Assembly (NCBI GenBank): GCA_040905365.1
Contig: JBBDRQ010000020.1
Span: 1 to 53,177, forward strand
DNA length: 53,177 bases
Direction: 5' to 3'
From: JAHWKV01 sp040905365
Lineage (GTDB): Bacteria > Actinomycetota > CADDZG01 > JAHWKV01
Shown here: in pieces, positions 1-7,499 of the stretch
How positions within the stretch are numbered: the stretch's first letter is position 1
Layout: the number at the start of each line of letters is the position of its first letter
Made by a program: the position numbers and the translations under genes
Notes under the pieces: generated by a model
Seen by the model: the letters and a program-made list of their open reading frames with translations, nothing else
The model's database searches: none
What the model was told of the DNA's origin: nothing

Positions 1-1
1 G

Positions 2-793
2 AGCCGGACAGTCGGCGGCAAGCTTGACGGATCAAACGTTGACGAACCATCGGACCGGCAACCTGCACTGGACATGGCGGCCCTGTCACCACAGTCGGGC
101 ATCATTCGCTGGCCGGCCGACCGCCCTCACCCCGTGACCGTCACCAGCGCAACCCGGCCGGTTGAAGAACCCGCCCGGAAACCTACGAGGACGCCGAAGA
201 GGACCAAGAAGCAAACATCGACGCCGCAACCGGAGCGGGACGCTACCCCGGAACCCGAACCGGCGCAGGAATTGTCGAGCGCACCGCAGGCTTACCAGGA
301 GCCGGAGCCGGAGCCGGAGCCAGAGCGAGCAGCGGACTGGTCGATTGCGCCCCAGCCCGACCTAGAGCCGGCACAAGAAAAAGCGACGACAGAGCCGGAG
401 GCCGCAGCAGCCCCCGCGTCGGCGCCTGCAGAGCCCACCTTCGAGCTAGAAGAAGCCGAGGAACCGGCCGCCGAAGCCGGTCCCGCGCCCGAGGGGTTGC
501 TCGAACCCATCCGCGGCATGCTGGTACGGGAGCTTCAGTCGCTTGACCAGCTCGAGCAGACGCTTGGCCCCGACGCACCCGACACCCTCATCCACCGGAG
601 CAACATCGCCTACTACTACCGGTCGGCCGGTGAGATCGGGTATGCCGCCTATCTCCAGGAAGCGGTCCTCGCCGACACCGTCCGCATTCTGGGCGAGGCC
701 CACCCCCACTCCCAGACCGCCCGGAAGCGGCTGGCGGAATGGCGCAAGCTGGCCAAGAAGAAGGGCAGATCCAAGGCGTCGGTCCCCGGATAA
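2..793 (+). CDS. TPR-like repeat protein with Pro/Glu/Ala-rich linker (5' end outside window)
   Basis: The frame is open from base 2 with no stop, so the gene very likely begins left of the window; an internal ATG at 74 has no convincing ribosome site. The visible protein has a charged, low-complexity middle rich in Glu-Pro pairs and Ala (roughly residues 55-150 counted from the ATG). It ends in an ordered helical part of about 90 residues. That part carries tetratricopeptide-like signatures of the kinesin-light-chain type (LGPDAPDTLIHRSNIAYYY and VRILGEAHPHSQTARKRLA), with a basic Lys/Arg tail. TPRs of this type mediate protein binding; no enzymatic role is visible. The acidic linker probably tethers the TPR to a missing N-terminal domain. 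The family call for the C-terminus is fairly safe; the cellular role is unknown. Confidence 0.65.
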   Translation, partial: SRTVGGKLDGSNVDEPSDRQPALDMAALSPQSGIIRWPADRPHPVTVTSATRPVEEPARKPTRTPKRTKKQTSTPQPERDATPEPEPAQELSSAPQAYQEPEPEPEPERAADWSIAPQPDLEPAQEKATTEPEAAAAPASAPAEPTFELEEAEEPAAEAGPAPEGLLEPIRGMLVRELQSLDQLEQTLGPDAPDTLIHRSNIAYYYRSAGEIGYAAYLQEAVLADTVRILGEAHPHSQTARKRLAEWRKLAKKKGRSKASVPG

Positions 794-808
794 GCGCCAA
801 CACCTAGT

Positions 809-827
809 CCAGGGGCTTCGCCCCCGG
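809..827. terminator. Possible bidirectional terminator hairpin
   Basis: GGGGC at 812-816 pairs with GCCCC at 820-824 around a TTC loop, and flanking CC/GG extends the stem with one mismatch. It lies between two convergent genes. There is no T-run, so intrinsic termination is only suggested by position and structure. Confidence 0.35.
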
Positions 828-945
828 ATCCCCCCGGGAATCGGAGCGCCTGCGGCGCGCATGTTCTATTAGCAGCCCTGCCCGTCTACCGGAAGGACCC
901 ATGGTGCGGACCCCGTACAACACGCGGATCTGTGCCCGCGCCGTG

Positions 946-2223
946 TCACAGCTGAATCGGGCCCATCGGCAGGTCCTCGGAGTCCAGTTCTTTGCCCCTG
1001 GTCTCCGGGAGCCTTGCGTACAGCACGCTCAGCAGCATGACGGGTATCGCTATCAGGATCGACGCCCGGCCGTAGCTGCCCGCGGTATCGGCCAGGTACC
1101 CGAACAGCGCCAATCCGGCGACTGCGCCGATTACCCCCGAGGCGGTGATCCACCCGGCGGCCGTGGAGCGCATCGCGGTGGGAAACAGCTCCGTGCCCAA
1201 AGCCCCGGACGCCGGCGTGTACACCGACGCCGCGAACATCGCACCGAGATAGCCCGCCACCACGCCGGCGGGCCCCGTGGTGTAGGTGACCACCGCGGCC
1301 GCCGCTACCGCCGTCAGGGACACCGCAGCGCTCACCCGGCGGCCGAGGTGGTCGGCGGTCCACCGGCCGGCGATCAGCCCCGCCAGGCCCAGCGGGCCTG
1401 CCGCCAGCACCGCCTGCGCCATCACCGACGGGTCCAGGTCTTGCACCGTCTCTGCAAAGAAGAAAACGAAGGTGTTGGCCGGCCCGGTCACCAGCGCCGC
1501 CGCACCGGTCAAAAGGCATATCAGGCCGAGCCTGCCCCGCCAGGCCCGGGGCACCGGGGAGAGCAAAAAGCGTGCGCTCGGCAGTGATTGTGCCGGCAGA
1601 TTACGAAACAGGTCCGGTTCGGTCAGCCGCCGCGCATACAACAGGATGATCACCATCGGCACCAAAGCCAACGCGAACAGCGGGCGAAAGCCCAGGCTGT
1701 CGCCCAAAACCGCCCTCAGCAGCACCGTAAGTCCTGCCCCCACCGCATAGGCCGCACCCACCAGAGCCACCGCCTTGGATCTCTCGGCGCTGCGGGTCAC
1801 CTCCGCCGAGATCACCACCGCCACCGCGTTGGCCGCCGACAGCAGGGGCCGGGCCAGCGCCAGTATGGCGACGAACACCCAAAAGGCCGGCGCCACCGCC
1901 GCAACGGCGGTGAGCGACAGGCCGAGCACGGTGCAGATCAGGATCAACATCCTCCGGCCGGCGCGGTCGGCGCGGCTGGCCAGCGGAAGGGCGGCCAGGG
2001 AACCGAGCCGGATCACCGCGAGGCCCACCCCCAGCGTGGTGCCGGTCAGGCGAAGCTGGTCCCCCTCGGAGGAGGAGATGCCAAACCCGGTCGCCACATC
2101 GGCCAGCGAGGCGGTGGCGACAAACTGGGCGTAGCCGGCCGCAACGGCCAGCAGAGCGGGGGGGACTACCGCAGGGTGGATCCAGCCGACCAGCCCCGAG
2201 GTCCAGCCTTTGCGTTGGCTCAT
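946..2223 (-). CDS. Major facilitator superfamily transporter
   Basis: A 425-residue polytopic protein with about twelve hydrophobic segments, the usual MFS size. The loop after the second helix carries the family's motif A in the form SRADRAGRRM (about residues 82-91). The centre has a basic loop (YARRLTEPDLFRNL) joining the two six-helix halves. It should carry out proton-coupled or facilitated transport of a small solute across the cytoplasmic membrane; nothing in the sequence fixes substrate or direction. The gene follows a small helical-protein gene by 21 nt on the same strand and is probably co-transcribed with it. No strong ribosome site precedes the ATG at 2223, which fits translational coupling or an unrecognised start. 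Confidence 0.85.
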   Translation of the reverse strand: MSQRKGWTSGLVGWIHPAVVPPALLAVAAGYAQFVATASLADVATGFGISSSEGDQLRLTGTTLGVGLAVIRLGSLAALPLASRADRAGRRMLILICTVLGLSLTAVAAVAPAFWVFVAILALARPLLSAANAVAVVISAEVTRSAERSKAVALVGAAYAVGAGLTVLLRAVLGDSLGFRPLFALALVPMVIILLYARRLTEPDLFRNLPAQSLPSARFLLSPVPRAWRGRLGLICLLTGAAALVTGPANTFVFFFAETVQDLDPSVMAQAVLAAGPLGLAGLIAGRWTADHLGRRVSAAVSLTAVAAAAVVTYTTGPAGVVAGYLGAMFAASVYTPASGALGTELFPTAMRSTAAGWITASGVIGAVAGLALFGYLADTAGSYGRASILIAIPVMLLSVLYARLPETRGKELDSEDLPMGPIQL

Positions 2224-2244
2224 TCAGGTTGCAGGCCGGCCCGC

Positions 2245-2559
2245 CTACAGGTCGTCGTCTTCAAGAGATTCGCGCAAAAGAGCCGCCCGGCGGGCCATCT
2301 CCTCGAGTAGTTCGATGGGGTCCTGGTCGAGCTTCCTGGCGCAGTACTCTACGACGGCGACGGCGAAGGCGTTGGCGTTCATCGCCTGATCCGCGGCGTT
2401 GCGGCTCAGCTGACCGAAGATTTCGTTGGCGCTGTCTACGTCGCCCCGAAAGATGTGAGCAAGTCCGGCGGCCATCACCTGGATCGACTCGACCGTCATC
2501 CGATTGGCGCGGTTGCGATCCGCATCCCCCAAGCTGTCCCACAGGTCATCATCGTCCAC
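2245..2559 (-). CDS. Small acidic helical protein of unknown function
   Basis: A 104-residue protein that I do not recognise. I chose the GTG at 2559 because the protein then begins with an Asp run and has a plausible GAAAGG ribosome site; the longer open frame upstream would run through the divergent lipoprotein gene and looks non-coding. It is predicted all-helical, with amphipathic stretches such as AHIFRGDVDSANEIFGQL and DPIELLEEMARRAALL, one Cys, and an acidic tail EDDDL. There is no signal peptide or membrane segment, so it should be cytosolic. It heads a two-gene unit with the MFS transporter, which hints at a joint role but proves none. Confidence 0.6.
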   Translation of the reverse strand: MDDDDLWDSLGDADRNRANRMTVESIQVMAAGLAHIFRGDVDSANEIFGQLSRNAADQAMNANAFAVAVVEYCARKLDQDPIELLEEMARRAALLRESLEDDDL

Positions 2560-2610
2560 CGCGCGACCTTTCGTTTGCGTTGCTAACAGGCTAGCAGCAC
2601 GATCCTCGCT

Positions 2611-2616
2611 TACTAT
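2611..2616 (+). promoter_or_regulatory. -10 element (TACTAT) of a probable leaderless promoter
   Basis: TACTAT at 2611-2616 lies six bases before the GTG start at 2623, so transcription would begin at or next to the start codon. No Shine-Dalgarno sequence precedes that GTG. No good -35 hexamer is seen at the expected distance. Leaderless starts are common in actinobacteria. Confidence 0.4.
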
Positions 2617-2622
2617 AGTTGG

Positions 2623-3375
2623 GTGCCTTTTGCCTCCCCGGTAGGCCGTCGAGCAGGAGTCGGAGTCCGCGCCGGTGGTGCGCTCTTTGCGGCACTGATC
2701 CTGCTGTCCACTTCCTGTTCCCCGGACCCCGACTCGACCCCCGCCTCGGCTGAGGACGCCCACCCCGCGCCGCCGCAAGAGGTCGCGCCGGCTTCCCCCG
2801 AACCGGCTCCCCCGGCGCCGCGGATCCGGCAGGTTAGCGAGCAGAATTGGACTCCGTTCGCCACGGTGGGCGGCATCTTTTTGATGCACCCGTCCCAAAG
2901 AGTGGAGCGGGTCGCATTTCACGAGGCCAACCACGACGGCGCTCGCCAAATGGATGCGCTGCCTACGGCGGCGGCACCTGTGACGCTGCAAAGCAGGGAG
3001 CGCTCAACCGGCTCTCGAAGCGCGGCCGACATAGTCTCTGATCCGGCTGGGGAGATCCGCTCGGTGGTGACCGGTACGGTCATCCGCAGCGGCAGCTACG
3101 TCTTGTACTGCGACTACACCGACTACTTCGTGGTCATCGAGCCCGAGGCGCACCCCGGTTGGGAGGTCAAGATGCTCCACATGGCCGGCATTAACGTGGC
3201 CAAAGGCGACCGGGTGATCGCAGGCACCACCGTCGTAGCCCCTCGTCCCGCCCGGCTGGCTTTTGAGTCACAGGTCGACGAGCTCACCACCGGACAGGTG
3301 CACTGGCCCCACGTCCACGTAGAGGTCGTCGATCCGTCCATACCGAACCGGCCTTCCCCCGGCGGAGGCTGCTAG
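2623..3375 (+). CDS. Lipoprotein with degenerate M23 (LytM-like) domain
   Basis: A 250-residue exported lipoprotein: a basic N-terminus, a hydrophobic stretch, and a lipobox LSTSC with Cys32, followed by a Pro/Ala/Glu-rich linker. The C-terminal half resembles M23 metallopeptidases: a 'LHMAGINVAKGDRVIAGTTV' stretch like the family's HL-x-x-I-x-V-x-x-G-D-x-V-x-x-G core, then WPHVHVEV (His230 and His232), equal to the HxH metal site. His186 may serve as the catalytic histidine. The family's first zinc motif, HxxxD, is not visible. The protein may therefore bind peptidoglycan or regulate another hydrolase, as known degenerate LytM proteins do, rather than cut it. It likely acts outside the membrane. 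Alternative: an active enzyme using a different ligand. Confidence 0.65.
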   Translation: MPFASPVGRRAGVGVRAGGALFAALILLSTSCSPDPDSTPASAEDAHPAPPQEVAPASPEPAPPAPRIRQVSEQNWTPFATVGGIFLMHPSQRVERVAFHEANHDGARQMDALPTAAAPVTLQSRERSTGSRSAADIVSDPAGEIRSVVTGTVIRSGSYVLYCDYTDYFVVIEPEAHPGWEVKMLHMAGINVAKGDRVIAGTTVVAPRPARLAFESQVDELTTGQVHWPHVHVEVVDPSIPNRPSPGGGC

Positions 3376-3389
3376 CGGTCTAGACGGTG

Positions 3390-4094
3390 TCACAACCAGC
3401 GGTCCGCCGCCGCCACCAGATCTTGGGCACACGGGTCGCCGACCATCGGACGGACGAAGAACGGCAGCTCTTTGACCATCAGGTGCATGAAGTTCCTTAC
3501 GCCCGGGTCGTTGCACATGGCGCCGATGTAAATCTGTGCCTCTTCCGCGCATATGTTCTGGCCGAGCTGCGCCCGCAGCTTGGCGTCGATGTGGTCGGCC
3601 ACGGCAGCCTGATCGGGGTTGGCCGCCTTCGTCTTGGCTACCAAATCCAGCAACCAGTAGATCTTCTTGTCGTCCAGCCGGTCGCAGTTTACGGCCGTCG
3701 CCGGTGGCGCCTGTCCGTAAACCGGGGTGTAGACGGCATTCGGCGAACTCGGCGCTGGCGCAGTACCGGAGGCCGGCTTCTTGGCGGTCGCCTTGGGTGA
3801 AGCCGCCTGCGTGGACTGCGGATCGACCTGGTCTCTGCCGGAGTCCTCGATTTCCAATCCGCCGATCCTTACGGGATCGGGGTCGCCCACACCGGCCAAC
3901 GTGCTGTGCGGTTCTTCCGCCTCGAGGGCGAGCTGGGCGGCCTGTACGGAACCGATCACCGCTCCAGTGCCGATTCCGGCCATCAACAGCGCCGCTATGA
4001 TTGCGAACCTGCCCACGACTCCCTTGTGCCAGTCGGTGCCTGTTGCCTTGACTTGATGTCCGAACGCCGCGCCGCCGAATCGATTGAAGTTCAT
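3390..4094 (-). CDS. Exported or membrane-anchored protein of unknown function, four-Cys C-terminal domain
   Basis: A 234-residue protein I do not recognise. A basic N-terminus precedes one hydrophobic segment at about residues 29-50 (FAIIAALLMAGIGTGAVIG), acting as signal or anchor. Next comes an Ala/Pro/Ser/Thr-rich linker and an ordered C-terminal domain of about 100 residues with four Cys (NCDRL, NICAEE, AMCNDP, DPCAQD), which could form two disulfides outside the cell. It is the second gene of a pair: its ATG sits 3 nt after the stop of the upstream gene, and GGGAG, nine bases before the ATG, overlaps that gene's end. The tight spacing argues that the two products work together. No catalytic motif is visible. 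Confidence 0.6.
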   Translation of the reverse strand: MNFNRFGGAAFGHQVKATGTDWHKGVVGRFAIIAALLMAGIGTGAVIGSVQAAQLALEAEEPHSTLAGVGDPDPVRIGGLEIEDSGRDQVDPQSTQAASPKATAKKPASGTAPAPSSPNAVYTPVYGQAPPATAVNCDRLDDKKIYWLLDLVAKTKAANPDQAAVADHIDAKLRAQLGQNICAEEAQIYIGAMCNDPGVRNFMHLMVKELPFFVRPMVGDPCAQDLVAAADRWL

Positions 4095-4097
4095 GGC

Positions 4098-4823
4098 CTA
4101 ACGCTCCCGTCCGAGATTGAGCAAACCGCCGAGCAAGCCTCCGGTTTCGCCGGTCACGCCGTTGACGACATCCAAGGTCACGTCCAGCCCTTTGCCGACC
4201 ATCTCCAGCGTCGTCTCGATCGGTTTGTCCATGGGGCTCGCGGGCTCATCGGTGGCCGGCGGGGCCGGCGTCGGGGGCAACAGGGGAAGCGCCCCGATGG
4301 TGCCTACCAGTCCGTTGAGCTGCTGCCCGACCTGCGCAAGCTGGTCCATGCCCGCCGAGCCCAGCGCCGATACCTGCTGGGCGCAAGCATTTGCGGCCTC
4401 CCCCAAAGCATTTACCTGAGTCAGGGCGCCGGCTGCGTGCTCCGCAGTGACAATGCCGGCAACCGAGGAGGTCAGTGCGGCCACCGTCGACGTGAGCTCC
4501 TCCACGCACTGAGGAGCCGGGGGCAGGGCCGGCGGAGCCGCAGCCACCGGCACCTCGTAAGACACTTCAAGGCTGCCGACGTTCTCGACCTTCGTCTCTG
4601 TGGGGCCGGACTGCGGACTCGATTGCGCAGCGAGGACTGCTCGTGGAAAGTCCAGCGCCACGCCGGGGTGGTAGCCGGGCACGGCCGCCGAGACCGAGCC
4701 GGTGGAGGCAAGCTGGAAACCGCCCAACTCTGCGGTGAGCGTCCATCCGCCCACCATGCCGATGAGCGCCAGCACGGCGCCCGCCATCTTGCCCGACGTT
4801 GATTTAAAGGTTGGCCCGAACAT
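4098..4823 (-). CDS. Exported helical protein of unknown function
   Basis: A 241-residue protein I do not recognise. Its N-terminus has a hydrophobic segment at about residues 12-30 (KMAGAVLALIGMVGGWTL), suggesting export or anchoring. After a Pro/Ala linker comes a long Ala/Ser/Thr/Gln-rich helical stretch (about residues 110-190) with two Cys that could bridge, then an acidic-Pro linker and a Gly/Leu-rich end (GETGGLLGGLLNLGRER). The start has an upstream GAGGGG ribosome site. It leads a two-gene operon with the next exported protein and follows an AT-rich promoter region, unusual in this GC-rich window. The pattern resembles secreted surface proteins of actinobacteria but no named family. 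Confidence 0.55.
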   Translation of the reverse strand: MFGPTFKSTSGKMAGAVLALIGMVGGWTLTAELGGFQLASTGSVSAAVPGYHPGVALDFPRAVLAAQSSPQSGPTETKVENVGSLEVSYEVPVAAAPPALPPAPQCVEELTSTVAALTSSVAGIVTAEHAAGALTQVNALGEAANACAQQVSALGSAGMDQLAQVGQQLNGLVGTIGALPLLPPTPAPPATDEPASPMDKPIETTLEMVGKGLDVTLDVVNGVTGETGGLLGGLLNLGRER

Positions 4824-4971
4824 CTTCTCGCCCCTCTTCTTCCAGGATTAGAACTCTTACCAGTACCTAATCGGCTGGTTCCCGGAAAAATTGCGCGAAA
4901 CTTTCTATACTTAGAACAAGTTCTTTCTAATCCTCTAAAGGCTTAGGGGGTCGAATCAATCGGGTCTAGAT
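4824..4971 (-). promoter_or_regulatory. AT-rich upstream region with a small palindrome
   Basis: This gap precedes the two-gene exported-protein operon and is markedly more AT-rich than its surroundings. It contains AGAAC-AA-GTTCT at 4913-4924, a dyad with perfect 5-bp arms, beside TATA-like sequence. It may be an operator, but I cannot assign -35 and -10 boxes with confidence and recognise no known binding site. Confidence 0.35.
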
Positions 4972-5880
4972 TCAAACTACTAGAGTCGAGGAGTCGTCCA
5001 GCAGGATCACCCCGCCGTGCTCCAACCACCGTGGCGCGGAGTCGGGGCCGCTCAGCAAAGCCGCCTTACACAGCGCTTCGCCCTCCACCGCGGTGGGCGC
5101 CAGCGCGCTCACTTGCACTACGCCGCTGTAAGCGGGGCGGCCGGTGCAAGGGTTCAGCAGGTGGTGGGCTGGCCTCATACCTGCGGCGTACCAGCTGCGC
5201 TTGGCGATCGTAGCGGTGGCGACCGCGCCACCGCTGAGCGAGAACTCGTGCAACAGCCGACCGTTAAACGGGTTGCCGACGGCTACCAACTGGATCGCGC
5301 CCGCCGAGCCGCCGACCCGCATGTCGCCCTCACAGTCGACCACAAACGCGGCGTACTCGGACAGTCTGTCGGCCGCGTGGTCGGCGAACAGGCCCTTGAC
5401 CACACCGCCGCCGTCAAAACGTACTCCCGGAGGCCGGCTGACCGTCGGTCCGGACGGATCAACGCTTACCTCCTTCCAGCGAGGTGACGGGCTCGAGGTG
5501 GCCGGAGAGCGCTCTCCCGCCAGAGCCAGAGCCAGCGGCAATGCCACGGTGGCCCTGAGGTGATCGGCCTTGTAGCCGGCTGCCTCTATCTCATCCAGCA
5601 GAGTCGGGTCCACCAGCCCACCCGTCATCTGCGCGACGCCAAGGGCCGCCTCGACGAACCGAGCCATTAACGGAGTCACCGATACATCGGCATCGGCGCT
5701 GGAATTGAGCGCCGTCAGCTCGCTCTCGGGCTTGAACCTGGAGAAGACGGCGTGCCAGTCGAGCATCTCGTCCCTGATGACCACCACGGCGTCCTCCGGC
5801 GGCCCCAAGGGACCGCTGCCCTCCACCGAGACGGTGCAGTCTCCACCGAAACACGTAAAAGTCTTGGTCGCCTGCCTCAA
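4972..5880 (-). CDS. apbE: ApbE-family FAD:protein FMN transferase
   Basis: A 302-residue protein matching the ApbE fold along its length. ApbE enzymes use FAD and Mg2+ to attach FMN through a phosphoester to Thr/Ser of target flavoproteins. Visible signatures are WHAVFSRFKPESELTALN (about residues 43-60; family form TFSxYxxxSELxxLN), VDPTLLDEIEAAGY in the middle, and FDGGGVVKGLFADHAADRL (family form DLGGIAKGYAVD). There is no obvious lipoprotein signal, so it should be cytosolic, unlike many ApbE proteins. The gene overlaps the end of the upstream Ppx/GppA gene by 4 bp, so the two are translationally coupled. No target flavoprotein is seen in the window. The DLGG variant reads DGGG, which is tolerated in divergent members. 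Confidence 0.85.
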   Translation of the reverse strand: MRQATKTFTCFGGDCTVSVEGSGPLGPPEDAVVVIRDEMLDWHAVFSRFKPESELTALNSSADADVSVTPLMARFVEAALGVAQMTGGLVDPTLLDEIEAAGYKADHLRATVALPLALALAGERSPATSSPSPRWKEVSVDPSGPTVSRPPGVRFDGGGVVKGLFADHAADRLSEYAAFVVDCEGDMRVGGSAGAIQLVAVGNPFNGRLLHEFSLSGGAVATATIAKRSWYAAGMRPAHHLLNPCTGRPAYSGVVQVSALAPTAVEGEALCKAALLSGPDSAPRWLEHGGVILLDDSSTLVV

Positions 5881-7430
5881 ACAGGCACCGCCTGCACTAC
5901 CTCAACAGGCAGGCCCAGCGCATCCGCAGCCAGGTCCGCGCGCTGCAGCGCGGAAAACACCTCCAGCTCCAGGTCCGAGCCGTCTCGGGCCACGGCGATC
6001 ACCTCGAGCGCCTTGTCCCTCATCCGAACCTCGACACCCTCCACCCGGCCGGCGTGAGTGCGATCGAGACCAATGGCTATACGCAGCAGGCCCGCACAGC
6101 AGCGCACTAGCTGCTGGTCCTCCTTGGACAGGGCAGAAAACTCGGGGTGCTTGGATGCCGGAGCGCTCTTGCGATGATAGCGAGCGATCTGGGCTATCAG
6201 CTCTATCTCCCGGTCGGTGAAGCCGGTCAGGTGCTCGCTGTTTCGGATCATGTAGTAGCTGTGCCGATGGTGCCCCGCGTGCGACAGGAACAGGCCCAGG
6301 TTGCACAGCAACCCAGCCGCCTCCAAGTACTCCCGGGCGTCGTCGCCCAGTCCGTGTATGTCGGCCGTCTGATCGAACAGGCTCAACGCCAACCGGGTTA
6401 CGTGAGCCGAGTGCGCGGGATCCTCATCCATCAGCTGAGCCAAGTGGTCAACGCTTCGTTTCCGCAGATCCGACAGGTGGTGCAAGCTGCCGCCGTGGCG
6501 CCGGCGCCAAGCATCCAACAGCACTCCTTCGCGGAGGGCGTACTCCGAAAAGCGCATCGATTTCAGCTCAAACTCATCGAACACCGCCTCCAGGATCAAA
6601 GCTCCGGCCAGGATGATGTCCGCCCGCTTGGCATCCAACCCCGGCAGCTTGGCGCGGGCGGCCGGAGTGGGAGCCTTGATCAAGCTCTTGACTACGGATT
6701 TCATGTCCTTGCGGGTGAGCTCGAAGTAGTTCCAGGTATGCGGAGCGTTCTCCCCTCGCTTGGCCAGCGCCATCGAGCAAACCGCACCGATCGTACCCGA
6801 AGAGCCGACGGCCACATCGAAACCCTGTTTGTTGACCGTGCGGGCAAACGAGGCGAGGCTGGCTCGAATGTGGTCCCGGCAGGCGTCGACCGAGCCTGAT
6901 TTGAGCTTGCTCGAATCGAAAAAGCGCCGGGTCAGCCGAATGGATCCCAGCTTGAAGCTACGGGCGATCAGTGACTCTCCTTGGCGTCCGAGCAGCAGCT
7001 CGGTCGAACCTCCGCCAATGTCGCACAACAGCAGGCGCTCGTCGAACACCTCCACCGCCTGCAAAACCCCCAGGTGGATCAGCCTGGCTTCCTCAAAGCC
7101 CGAGATGACCTCCACCGAGATTCCGGCTTCCTGGCGGGCGCGTCGCAAAAACACCGCTCGGTTCTCGGCTTCCCGCACCGCGCTGGTAGCAACCGCCACC
7201 ACACGGGCGTTGTGGACGTCGGCTACCTCCTTGAACCGGGTAAGGGCGGCAATCCCGCGCGCTATGGCCTCGTCGTCCAGGTGCTTTAGGTCCCCGCCGT
7301 CGGAACCCAGCCGGACCATCTCCTTCTCCCGGTCGAGCACCTCAAAAGCATGGGGACCCACGACGCGGGCGATTACCAGGTGAATGGAGTTGGTGCCGAT
7401 GTCGACGGCCGCAAGGACCTCGGATTCCAT
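5877..7430 (-). CDS. ppx: Ppx/GppA-family exopolyphosphatase / pppGpp phosphohydrolase
   Basis: A 517-residue protein with the acetate kinase/Hsp70/actin fold. The N-terminus has VDIGTNSIHLV (about residues 9-19), and CDIGGGSTELLLG (about 138-150) is the second phosphate-binding loop. The C-terminal third is helical and HD-like (AHVTRLALSLFDQT; AGHHRHSYYMIRNSEHL), as in long Ppx proteins. Known members release phosphate from polyphosphate ends or convert pppGpp to ppGpp; sequence alone does not separate the two. Actinobacteria usually carry two paralogues, a short and a long one, and this is the long type. It is the first gene of a unit with apbE, which it overlaps by 4 bp. Confidence 0.88.
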   Translation of the reverse strand: MESEVLAAVDIGTNSIHLVIARVVGPHAFEVLDREKEMVRLGSDGGDLKHLDDEAIARGIAALTRFKEVADVHNARVVAVATSAVREAENRAVFLRRARQEAGISVEVISGFEEARLIHLGVLQAVEVFDERLLLCDIGGGSTELLLGRQGESLIARSFKLGSIRLTRRFFDSSKLKSGSVDACRDHIRASLASFARTVNKQGFDVAVGSSGTIGAVCSMALAKRGENAPHTWNYFELTRKDMKSVVKSLIKAPTPAARAKLPGLDAKRADIILAGALILEAVFDEFELKSMRFSEYALREGVLLDAWRRRHGGSLHHLSDLRKRSVDHLAQLMDEDPAHSAHVTRLALSLFDQTADIHGLGDDAREYLEAAGLLCNLGLFLSHAGHHRHSYYMIRNSEHLTGFTDREIELIAQIARYHRKSAPASKHPEFSALSKEDQQLVRCCAGLLRIAIGLDRTHAGRVEGVEVRMRDKALEVIAVARDGSDLELEVFSALQRADLAADALGLPVEVVQAVPV

Positions 7431-7499
7431 GGATCTACAGATTACCTCAGCAACCCCTACCCGAAACCCAACTCCCGGCAGAGAGCGCGCCGCAGTCCC

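Noticed and set aside
3906..4802. 298-codon open frame on the plus strand
   Set aside because: It runs antisense through the two exported-protein genes, is Arg/Gly/His-rich, and lacks family signatures.
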